DNA from: Hymenobacter terrenus
GTDB lineage: Bacteria; Bacteroidota; Bacteroidia; Cytophagales; Hymenobacteraceae
DNA length: 33,484 nt
Direction: 5' to 3'
NCBI RefSeq assembly: GCF_000972495.1
Contig: NZ_LATM01000038.1
Coordinates: 1-33,484, forward strand
Within the stretch, counting starts at the first letter, position 1. Each line of letters begins with the position of its first letter. The notes below the pieces were generated by a model that was not told the origin of the DNA, did no database searches, and saw nothing but the letters and a program-made list of their open reading frames with translations. The position numbers were made by a program, and so were the translations under genes. This document shows, one piece after another, positions 24,346 to 33,484 of the stretch.

Positions 24346-25917
24346 ATGAAAAAACGCTTTCTTATTGGCCTCCTGCTGCTAGCAGGGGGCGTCGGGGCCC
24401 AACCCAGTCCGCGCCAGCTGTACCCTGGCTTGTTCGAGGCCGTGCAGCTCGGTAGCGTGTATGCCGACAACAAGACCTTCGTGGATGCGCTGCCTAAGGC
24501 CCCACCCACCGAGGTCTTGGCCGAATACAACCGGCAGCGCACCCAGCCGGGCTTCGACCTGAAGGCCTTTGTGGCCCGTTACTTCACGCCACCCGTCGCG
24601 CCCACCGACCTCTACCGCAGCAACATCCAGGCGGGCATTCGGGCGCACCTCGACACACTGTGGACGGTGCTTCGGCGCCCGGCGCAGGCCGAGGCGCAGC
24701 AGTATTCGTCGCTGCTGCCGCTGCCCCGCCCGTACCTCGTGCCGGGAGGTCGGTTCCGGGAAATCTACTACTGGGATTCCTACTTCACCATGCTCGGGCT
24801 GCGCGAAGCCGGCCGCACCGAGCTGCTACGCGATATGACGGCCAATTTCGGCTACCTGCTCGACCACTACGGCCACATTCCTAACGGCAACCGCACGTAT
24901 TACCTCAGCCGCTCGCAGCCGCCGTTCTTCGCTCTCATGGTGCAGCTGCTGGCCCAGGCTGAGGGGCCCGGCAGCCGCGCCCTCGTGCAGTACCGCCCCC
25001 AATTGCAGCGCGAATACACCTACTGGACCACTGGCGGCAACGCCCTGGCTCCCGGCACGGCCGCCGGCTGCGCGGTGCGTATGCCGGGCGGCGAGCTGCT
25101 CAGTCGCTACTGGGATGCCAGCGACCAGCCCCGCGAGGAGTCGTACCGCGAGGATGTGGAAACGGCCCGCCTGAGCAAGCAGCCCCCGGCTGAGTTTTTC
25201 CGCAACGTGCGAGCCGCCGCCGCTTCGGGCTGGGATTTTAGCTCGCGCTGGTTTGTGCCGGGGCAGGGCCTGGCTAGCATCCGCACCACCAGCCTGGTCC
25301 CGGTCGATTTGAATTGCCTGCTGCTGACCTTGGAGCAAACCCTAGCCCGGGCCGCCAGGCAAGCCGGCGATTCGACGGCCGCGCCGCGGTTTCGGCGGCT
25401 GGCGCAGGTCCGCACGCAGGCCATCCGGCGCTACTTCTGGGATGCCACGGCGGGTTGGTACGTCGACTATGACCTGCCCCGGCGCCAGCCTGCCGCCGTG
25501 CACACGTTGGCCGGCGTGTTTCCACTGGCGCTGGGCGTAGCTACCGCGGCGCAGGCCAAACAAGCGGCCCAGCGCCTGCAAACCGAGTTTTTACGCCCCG
25601 GCGGCCTGCTCACCACCCCCAACGCCACCGGCCAGCAGTGGGACGCGCCCAACGCCTGGGCCCCGCTGCAATACCTGGCCGTGATGGGCCTGCGCCGCTA
25701 TCAGCAAACTGCCCTGGCCGACACCATTGCCCACCGCTGGGTGCGGCTGAACGTGCGTGTATTCAACCAAACCGGCAAGCTGCTGGAGAAGTACAACGTG
25801 GAAAAGACCGACCTGCTGGCCGGTGGTGGAGAGTACCCGCTCCAGGACGGCTTTGGGTGGACCAACGGGGTCTTGCTCCGGCTGCTGAACGAAGAGCGCC
25901 CCGCCCTACAGCGGTAA
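24346..25917 (+). CDS. treA: Periplasmic trehalase (GH37)
   Basis: A 523-residue exported glycoside hydrolase that splits trehalose to two glucose. The N-terminus (KKRFLIGLLLLAGGVGAQ) is a signal peptide. GH37 signatures are seen: PGGRFREIYYWDSYFTMLGL at about 132-151 and QWDAPNAWAPLQYL, which differs from the usual GWAP. Catalytic residues by comparison with E. coli Tre37A (Asp312, Glu496) are Asp297 in SGWDFSSRWF and Glu496 in GGGEYPLQDGFGWTNG. Length is normal. The convergent gene downstream encodes a FucP/GluP-like sugar carrier, which suggests glucose released in the periplasm is taken up by it. An R1 palindrome separates the two and may end both transcripts. Confidence 0.95.
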   Translation: MKKRFLIGLLLLAGGVGAQPSPRQLYPGLFEAVQLGSVYADNKTFVDALPKAPPTEVLAEYNRQRTQPGFDLKAFVARYFTPPVAPTDLYRSNIQAGIRAHLDTLWTVLRRPAQAEAQQYSSLLPLPRPYLVPGGRFREIYYWDSYFTMLGLREAGRTELLRDMTANFGYLLDHYGHIPNGNRTYYLSRSQPPFFALMVQLLAQAEGPGSRALVQYRPQLQREYTYWTTGGNALAPGTAAGCAVRMPGGELLSRYWDASDQPREESYREDVETARLSKQPPAEFFRNVRAAAASGWDFSSRWFVPGQGLASIRTTSLVPVDLNCLLLTLEQTLARAARQAGDSTAAPRFRRLAQVRTQAIRRYFWDATAGWYVDYDLPRRQPAAVHTLAGVFPLALGVATAAQAKQAAQRLQTEFLRPGGLLTTPNATGQQWDAPNAWAPLQYLAVMGLRRYQQTALADTIAHRWVRLNVRVFNQTGKLLEKYNVEKTDLLAGGGEYPLQDGFGWTNGVLLRLLNEERPALQR

Positions 25918-26002
25918 TGCATCCTTCGCGTCTCGTGGTTGAACGACCAGAGCGGTCCGACTAGCAGCTATTTTACGACCAGTAAGTGGTCCGGCCGACA
26001 TG

Positions 26003-26082
26003 GTAGCGTGGACTCTGCGAGTCCGCGCGTGGCGGAGCTTTTACCGGTTCGTTCAGGCGCGAACTCGCAGAGTCCACGCTAC
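26003..26082. repeat. R1-family palindrome pair
   Basis: Arms 26003-26027 and 26058-26082 are inverted copies with one mismatch, around a 30-base centre. Each arm begins GTAGCGTGGACT and is itself a small hairpin (GGACT-CTGCG-AGTCC). It lies between the convergent trehalase and sugar carrier genes. Confidence 0.9.
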
Positions 26083-26103
26083 GCCCACGCCCAAATCGCT
26101 ATT

Positions 26104-27501
26104 CTACCGCACCCGGTAGCCACTCAGGGCATAAAACAGCAGGTAGAGGTAGCACAGCGCCGGCACCACAAACGCCACCCGCAGCCCGCCCCCGTGCGTG
26201 GCGATGAAGCCCATGAGCGGCGGAATCAGCGCCCCGCCCACGATGGCCATAATCAAATAAGACGACCCTTGCTTGGTGAAGGACCCTAGCCCGGTGATGG
26301 CCAACGGGAAAATCACGGGCCACATAATGGAGTTCATCAGCCCGCAGAGCACCACCAGCCACAGCGCCGTTTCGCCGTGGCTCACGATGCTGGCCCCCAC
26401 CAGCGCCGCGCCGGCCGCGCACACTGCCACCAGTAGGGCGCGGTTGTGGAAGCGCAGTAGCAGCGGAATGCCCAGCAGCCGCCCCACCAGCGAGCCAAAC
26501 CAGTACGACGACACCAGTACCGCGCCCACTGCTTTGGTAAAGCCCGCCGTGGTGTCGATGGGCGAAGGCTCCTGGCCAAAGAGCACCAGCGCGTAGTTGG
26601 TGGCCAGGTTCAGCCCCCGCACCAGGCTTTGGGTGAAGCCCGACAGCTGCTGAATTCCTTGCGACTCGCCGTAGCGAATGAGGAAGGAGCCCAGCCCAAC
26701 TTCGACCCCGACGTACACGAAAATGGCCACAATGCCCAGCACGAGGTGCGGAAACGCCAGCGCCGACGTGCGGCCGGCCGCCACGGGCCGCGCCTCCGCC
26801 GCAGCTTCTTCGGGAATGCTTTCAATGTCCGGCAGCTTCACCAAAAAGAAGAATACCGCCGCCAAAACCGCCAGAAACGCCGCCAGCCCCAGGTAAGGCC
26901 CTTTCACCAACTGCGACTCCTGGGCCAGTCGCTCGCCTAGTGGCAGCGCCGCCAGCCGCGCCTTGAGCGCCACCGAGCCGCCAAACAGCACCAGCCCGCC
27001 CACCAGCGGCGAGAGCGCCCCCCCGAAGTTGTTGGCCACGCCCACGATGCTCACCCGCGCTGCCGCGTTTCGGGCCGGTCCCAGAATGCTTACGTAAGGG
27101 TTGGCCGCTACTTGCAGAAGCGTGATGCCCGCGCCCAGTGTGGCCAGCGCAGTCAGGAATAAGCCAAAGGCCCGCGCATCAGCGGCTGGGATAAAAAGCA
27201 TCGCGCCAACGGCCATCACCAGCAGCCCCACCACGATGCCGCGCTGGTAGCCCAGCTTCTTCAGTACCCAGCCGGCCGGCAACGACATCAGGAAATACGC
27301 CCCAAAGAAGGCTGACTGCACCGCCGAAGACTGTAAATCGGTAAGCTGGCACACATCCTTGAGGTAAGGCATGAGCACATCGTTGAAGTTGGTGACGGCG
27401 CCGAAGAGAAAGAATAGCGTCGTCATCAGCACCATGGGGCCGGCGTAGGAGCGAGCGGGCGCGGCAGTGTGGGCGGGAGAAGAGGCAGGAGCTAGAGCCA
27501 T
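26104..27501 (-). CDS. FucP/GluP-like sugar MFS transporter
   Basis: A 465-residue inner-membrane carrier of the major facilitator superfamily, sugar:H+ symporter branch (FucP, GluP). The N-terminal signature FFLFGAVTNFNDVLMPYLK is followed by YFLMSLPAGWVLKKLGYQRG between helices 2 and 3, LQVAANPYVSILGP, and the C-terminal MNSIMWPVIFPLAITGLG with GALIPPLMGF. About twelve hydrophobic helices can be counted, with a cytoplasmic loop rich in Glu/Ala in the middle. The start at ATG 27499-27501 is chosen because the open frame upstream runs into a palindrome and antisense to the methyltransferase gene. Likely sugars are glucose, galactose or fucose; the neighbouring trehalase favours glucose, which is inference. 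Confidence 0.93.
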   Translation of the reverse strand: MALAPASSPAHTAAPARSYAGPMVLMTTLFFLFGAVTNFNDVLMPYLKDVCQLTDLQSSAVQSAFFGAYFLMSLPAGWVLKKLGYQRGIVVGLLVMAVGAMLFIPAADARAFGLFLTALATLGAGITLLQVAANPYVSILGPARNAAARVSIVGVANNFGGALSPLVGGLVLFGGSVALKARLAALPLGERLAQESQLVKGPYLGLAAFLAVLAAVFFFLVKLPDIESIPEEAAAEARPVAAGRTSALAFPHLVLGIVAIFVYVGVEVGLGSFLIRYGESQGIQQLSGFTQSLVRGLNLATNYALVLFGQEPSPIDTTAGFTKAVGAVLVSSYWFGSLVGRLLGIPLLLRFHNRALLVAVCAAGAALVGASIVSHGETALWLVVLCGLMNSIMWPVIFPLAITGLGSFTKQGSSYLIMAIVGGALIPPLMGFIATHGGGLRVAFVVPALCYLYLLFYALSGYRVR

Positions 27502-27531
27502 AAAGACAGTTGTTACTCGACGAAAGACGAA

Positions 27532-27624
27532 AGTAGCGCGAACTTTGTAGTTCGCGTCCCCACGCCGTTGGAATTGTTCTGGCGTCACTCGTTGCGGGCC
27601 GCGAACTACAAAGTTCGCGCTACT
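27532..27624. repeat. R1-family palindrome pair ending at the rlmL-like start codon
   Basis: Perfect 25-bp inverted arms lie at 27532-27556 and 27600-27624. Each arm holds a hairpin CGCGAACT-TTGT-AGTTCGCG or its complement. The right arm shares 23 bases with the core of 15894-15963. The last base of the right arm is directly followed by the ATG at 27625. Confidence 0.95.
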
Positions 27625-28800
27625 ATGCACCTTACCGCCACCACCCAGTTCGGCCTGGAAGAACTGCTCGCCGATGAGCTTTACAACCTCGGGGCCGACA
27701 TTACCCACATCGGCAGCCGGGCCGTCGAGTTCATCGGCGACCACCGCCTGCTCTACGAAACTGCCCTGTGGAGCCGCCTCTCCATGCGCCTGCTGCGCCC
27801 CTTCGCCGCTTTTTACGCGGCCGATGAAAAGGCCCTCTACCGCGAGGTAAGCCGCATCGACTGGCAGGATTACCTCGGGCCCGGCCAGACCTTCGCCATC
27901 ACGGCCGTCGTCAACCGCTCCACCTTCGAGCACTCGCTCTTCGTGGCCCAACTCACCAAAGACGCCATCGTGGACCAGTTCCGGGCCCGCACCGGCGAGC
28001 GGCCCAGCGTGGACACCCGCACGCCCGACATCCGCCTGCACCTGCGCATGTCGGAAAACGAAGTCATCCTTAGCCTCGACGCGGCCGGCGACTCGCTGCA
28101 CCGCCGCGGCTACCGCCAGCACACCAACGAGGCCCCCCTGAACGAGGTGCTGGCCGCCGGCCTGGTCCTGCTCTCCGGCTGGGATGGCAAAAAGCCGCTC
28201 ATCGACCCAATGTGCGGCTCCGCCACCATTCTCACCGAAGCTGGCCTCATCAGCCAGCGCATCGCGCCCGGCCTGTTTCACCAAGGCAAGTTCGGCTTTG
28301 AAAACTGGTACGACTTCGATACTGACCTTTGGAACCAGGTGCGCGAAGAAGCCAAAGCTCAGCGTATCGAAGAACCCCAGGCCTACCTCGCCGGCTCCGA
28401 CCTCGACCCCAAAGTCATCGACATGGCCGCCGCCAACATCACCGCCGCTGGCCTGGAAGACTGCGTCCGCCTCTCGGTACGCGACGTGAAGGACGCCGCG
28501 CCACCCAAAAACCAGGAACCCGGCATCATCATTACCAATCCGCCCTACGGCGAGCGAATAGGGGAGGAGGCCCAAATGGCCGCCTTATACAAGACGATTG
28601 GCGACACGCTGAAGGCGAATTTCCAGGGGTACGACGCCTTTGTCTTCACTGGCAATCTGGAAGCGGCAAAGAGCATCGGGCTGAAAACGGCTAGGCGGAC
28701 GCCGCTATTTAATGGGCCGATTGACTGTCGGCTGCTGAAGTACGAGCTGTATCGGGGGAGTCGGCGGGTTTCAGCCCCCGGCGTGAACCTCACCCCCTGA
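27625..28800 (+). CDS. rlmL: RlmL-like THUMP-domain rRNA (guanine-N2) methyltransferase
   Basis: A 391-residue cytoplasmic SAM-dependent RNA methyltransferase. Residues about 1-160 form the ferredoxin-like/THUMP RNA-binding part (TTQFGLEELLADELYNLGAD, ELSRIDWQDYL-like block, AQLTKDAIVDQFR). The catalytic Rossmann part follows, with DPMCGSATILTEAG for SAM, GSDLDPKVIDMAAANI, and the N-P-P-Y motif in IIITNPPYGERIGEE. This matches the N-terminal enzyme of RlmL (23S rRNA m2G2445); the second RlmK domain is absent, as in many bacteria. The start lies flush against an R1 palindrome. The last residues (APGVNLTP) and the TGA stop are encoded by the left arm of an R3 palindrome, so the natural C-terminus seems to have been replaced. 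Confidence 0.92.
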   Translation: MHLTATTQFGLEELLADELYNLGADITHIGSRAVEFIGDHRLLYETALWSRLSMRLLRPFAAFYAADEKALYREVSRIDWQDYLGPGQTFAITAVVNRSTFEHSLFVAQLTKDAIVDQFRARTGERPSVDTRTPDIRLHLRMSENEVILSLDAAGDSLHRRGYRQHTNEAPLNEVLAAGLVLLSGWDGKKPLIDPMCGSATILTEAGLISQRIAPGLFHQGKFGFENWYDFDTDLWNQVREEAKAQRIEEPQAYLAGSDLDPKVIDMAAANITAAGLEDCVRLSVRDVKDAAPPKNQEPGIIITNPPYGERIGEEAQMAALYKTIGDTLKANFQGYDAFVFTGNLEAAKSIGLKTARRTPLFNGPIDCRLLKYELYRGSRRVSAPGVNLTP

Positions 28801-28838
28801 CCCCCTCTCCAAAAAAGAGGGGGTCAGGGGGTGAGGTT
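28786..28838. repeat. R3-family perfect palindrome (23-bp arms)
   Basis: Arms 28786-28808 and 28816-28838 are exact inverted copies (AACCTCACCCCCTGACCCCC...) around CCAAAAA. The rlmL stop codon TGA (28798-28800) lies in the left arm. With its A-rich loop and long stem it may also act as a terminator. Confidence 0.95.
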
Positions 28839-28864
28839 CCGTCGCGCCGGCTTAACTTACCAGA

Positions 28865-31588
<2,724 letters not shown>

Positions 31589-31661
31589 GCTGAGTTGGCC
31601 CGTCGTTGGTAACGGCGGGCCTCTTTATCTGCAGAATCTTGCTCGAATAGTGCCGCGTTTC

Positions 31662-32336
31662 ATGTCTCGAAAAATACTCCTGGCTCTCGCGGCTCTCTTC
31701 ATTGCCGCCTTCGCGGGGCTGATGCTCACCAAAACGCTGCCCTACTACACCTTCGAGAAGGGTGTCCACTTCCTCACCACCAAGAGCGACGAAACCAATG
31801 ACAACGCCGTATTTCGGTTGGGTTTCTACGTGCACATCACCACTAGCTTGCTGGTGTTGGTGGCGGGACTACTACAGTTTCTACCATTTCTTGCGCAGCG
31901 CGGGCCGCGGCTGCACCGGCAAGTAGGCAAGGCGTATATTATTGGTATTCTAGCTCTGGCGGCGCCGTCGGGCCTCATTCTGGCCCGCTTTGCTAATGGC
32001 GGGCTGGCCGCACAGGTTGGCTTCACGCTGCAATGCTTCGTGTGGTGGCTGTGTACCTGGCGCGCCTACCAGGCCGCCCGCGAGCGGCAATGGAGCTTGC
32101 ATGTCGATTGGATGCTGCGCTCTTACGCTGTAACACTGGCCGCGCTGGCCCTGCGTGGAGAAAGTTACATCATGTACTACGTGTTCCAAACCAAGCCAAT
32201 GGAGACTTATTTGACAGTGACGTGGATGTCCTGGGTTGGCAACCTGATTGTGGTGGAGCTGCTGATTGGGGTAGGGCTGGGGCGGTATTTCCTGCGGGAG
32301 TTTATGCCGGATTTGCGGAATAAATTGGTGGCATAG
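31662..32336 (+). CDS. DUF2306 membrane protein
   Basis: A 224-residue inner-membrane protein of the DUF2306 family, function unknown. The N-terminal segment (KILLALAALFIAAFAGLML) is a membrane anchor. Further membrane helices are at VHITTSLLVLVAGLLQFLPF, AYIIGILALAAPSGLIL, VGFTLQCFVWWLCTW, SYAVTLAALAL and GNLIVVELLIGVGLG. The family-typical LHRQVGKAYIIGIL between helices 2 and 3 and the histidine in RQWSLHVDWMLRSYA are present, the latter a possible heme or metal ligand by analogy only. The start at ATG 31662 is chosen over an upstream frame overlapping recQ because the anchor helix begins there. It lies 73 bases after recQ and may be co-transcribed. Confidence 0.88.
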   Translation: MSRKILLALAALFIAAFAGLMLTKTLPYYTFEKGVHFLTTKSDETNDNAVFRLGFYVHITTSLLVLVAGLLQFLPFLAQRGPRLHRQVGKAYIIGILALAAPSGLILARFANGGLAAQVGFTLQCFVWWLCTWRAYQAARERQWSLHVDWMLRSYAVTLAALALRGESYIMYYVFQTKPMETYLTVTWMSWVGNLIVVELLIGVGLGRYFLREFMPDLRNKLVA

Positions 32337-32591
32337 CTATCCGATTTGGTGGATAGTGCTGGCCGTTGCAGGCTCTTCTTGGCAGCAACAAGCTGCATCT
32401 ACGCGAGTAGCTGCTTCTGTGTCGATTACCAGGTCGCTTGCTGCAAAACTCCGCGGTTTCCAAGTTTAAGTCACGCCAAGCAGGCTGGATAGAGTAGGTA
32501 AAAACCCACGATTGGCTGGGGCTTTATAATATTTTTAACCTATATAGGTGGTTTAGAAGTAACAGGAGAGGTTCGTGAGTATGTTTACAGC

Positions 32592-33440
32592 ATGAACAAG
32601 TTGTTTTGGATACCCGTGCTGGGGCTAGCTAGCGCCGCCTGCCAACCCCAGGCTGCTTCACACGCAACGGCCTCGAAAGTAGGAGAAAAGTCGGCCACTG
32701 CTTCGGTTCCGTCGGCAACGGGCGCTGCCCAGCCGGTTGCCACCGCGGCGACCGCGCCCACGCTGGCACTTTTGCGCCAAGTCGACCTGACGCCCGCCTG
32801 GATGAATAGGGGGGACCCCTCGGAGAAGAGTACTGCCTTGGAAGGATTTTACGGTTCCAATCATTACCGTATTTCCTTCTTTTTCAGTAAAGTGCGCCGC
32901 GATTCTCTGCGGCCTGAGGTATTCCACGTGTGGGGCCTAAACCGCTACAAAAAGGTAATAACGCCCTTTACCGGCACCTACACGGTGAGGCGAATCGCGG
33001 CCCTGCCCGATACGGTGCAGATGTTCAATAGTAAAGTAGTACAAGCCTATACCGCTTTCGCCGACTATATCTTGCGGGAAGACCCCACCACCAAAGGTAC
33101 CGGCGTGTATTCCGGTAAAGTAATGCTGGATTTTTGCGTCAACTCGCGCAGCCAGGCCAGCGTGGTCCGTTTTGATGGAGTAGATATGGGCCTGGACAAT
33201 CCGACGCGAGGCAGCGGCTTACTGTTTGAAGGCACTTGGCAAAACAACCAGACTGGCCAGCGCAAGGCGGCTTCCTGGGCCTCTGATTTTTCGGTGATAG
33301 TGCCCGAGACCTTACAAAAAATCGGGCTGGGCCAGCGCGGCGACACAGTCTACCCAGAGCTGGCCAAATACGGCTGGAACGACTGGTGGGAAAACGACGA
33401 GTGGTGGGCTGAGTCTCCCAAACCTTCGCTCAGCCTTTAG
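32592..33440 (+). CDS. Lipoprotein of unknown function
   Basis: A 282-residue protein with a clear lipoprotein signal: MNKLFWIPVLGLASAACQ, lipid-modified Cys17 in the lipobox SAAC. A low-complexity Ala/Thr/Ser linker (about 20-60) keeps the folded part off the membrane. The rest is beta-rich (HYRISFFFSKVRRDS, VFHVWGLNRYKKVITPFTG, VYSGKVMLDFCVN, LLFEGTWQNNQTG) and ends with many tryptophans (WNDWWENDEWW). I do not recognise the family. The residue after Cys17 is Gln, not Asp, consistent with outer-membrane sorting in the usual rule, though that rule is not certain in Bacteroidota. The 255 bases upstream are AT-rich just before the start and probably hold its promoter. Confidence 0.85.
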   Translation: MNKLFWIPVLGLASAACQPQAASHATASKVGEKSATASVPSATGAAQPVATAATAPTLALLRQVDLTPAWMNRGDPSEKSTALEGFYGSNHYRISFFFSKVRRDSLRPEVFHVWGLNRYKKVITPFTGTYTVRRIAALPDTVQMFNSKVVQAYTAFADYILREDPTTKGTGVYSGKVMLDFCVNSRSQASVVRFDGVDMGLDNPTRGSGLLFEGTWQNNQTGQRKAASWASDFSVIVPETLQKIGLGQRGDTVYPELAKYGWNDWWENDEWWAESPKPSLSL

Positions 33441-33484
33441 TTTTTGTGGATGGCACGTTTCAGGGGGCCTTCCGTGAACACTTG

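Noticed and set aside
27502..28575. N-terminal extension of the sugar carrier up to 28575
   Set aside because: The extra residues are antisense to the RlmL-like gene and cross an R1 palindrome; the carrier's family N-terminus starts at 27501.

Overview
This 33.5 kb window looks like a chromosomal segment of a GC-rich member of Bacteroidota, most likely Hymenobacter or a close relative. The pointers are a type IX secretion (T9SS) C-terminal sorting domain, a Bacteroidota-type Hcp/TssD tube protein, an MSEP-CTERM VIT-domain protein, a FucP-like sugar carrier, no evident Shine-Dalgarno dependence, several TTG starts, and many dispersed palindromic repeats. The genus is inferred, not proven.

Layout. 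1-64: probable 3' tail of a plus-strand gene, then a bidirectional terminator. 141-2271 (minus): a candidate type VI secretion cassette. It holds a TssD/Hcp-like protein with a cysteine-rich C-terminal extension, interrupted by one in-frame amber codon, followed by two tandem paralogous genes that may be immunity genes. 2407-2478: tRNA-Glu(UUC). 2795-9268: housekeeping block with gapdh, a YegS-type lipid kinase, an SUI1/YciH factor, kdsB, a LysM-RlpA-like protein, a TIGR02757 protein, a small membrane protein and a small unknown gene. 9318-9548: an unusual array with an exact 21-bp period. 9683-12127: mutS2. 12240-20093: an unknown protein, a secreted beta-helix/T9SS protein, the MSEP-CTERM protein and a secreted NTF2-like protein. 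20261-21802 (minus): a decayed secreted phospholipase-D-like gene. 21925-24257: murB, a 750-bp gene-free patch full of palindromes, and kptA. 24346-27501: a periplasmic trehalase convergent with a FucP/GluP-like sugar carrier, which fits trehalose cleavage followed by glucose uptake. 27625-31588: an RlmL-like rRNA methyltransferase and a DUF559-RecQ fusion. 31662-33440: a DUF2306 membrane protein and a lipoprotein.

The strongest unusual signals are these. (1) A candidate mobile unit at 28786-29347: a DUF559 nuclease-like reading frame bracketed by two copies of one palindromic repeat family. It supplies the stop codon of the upstream methyltransferase and is fused in frame to RecQ downstream. 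(2) The 21-bp-period array beside mutS2, in which only a short GCCTT-like core is kept, so the cores lie two helical turns apart. (3) The amber-interrupted T6SS tube-effector with duplicated neighbours. (4) Three families of REP-like palindromes (called here R1, R2 and R3). R1 arms show paired, compensating stem changes, and one arm ends directly before the methyltransferase start codon.
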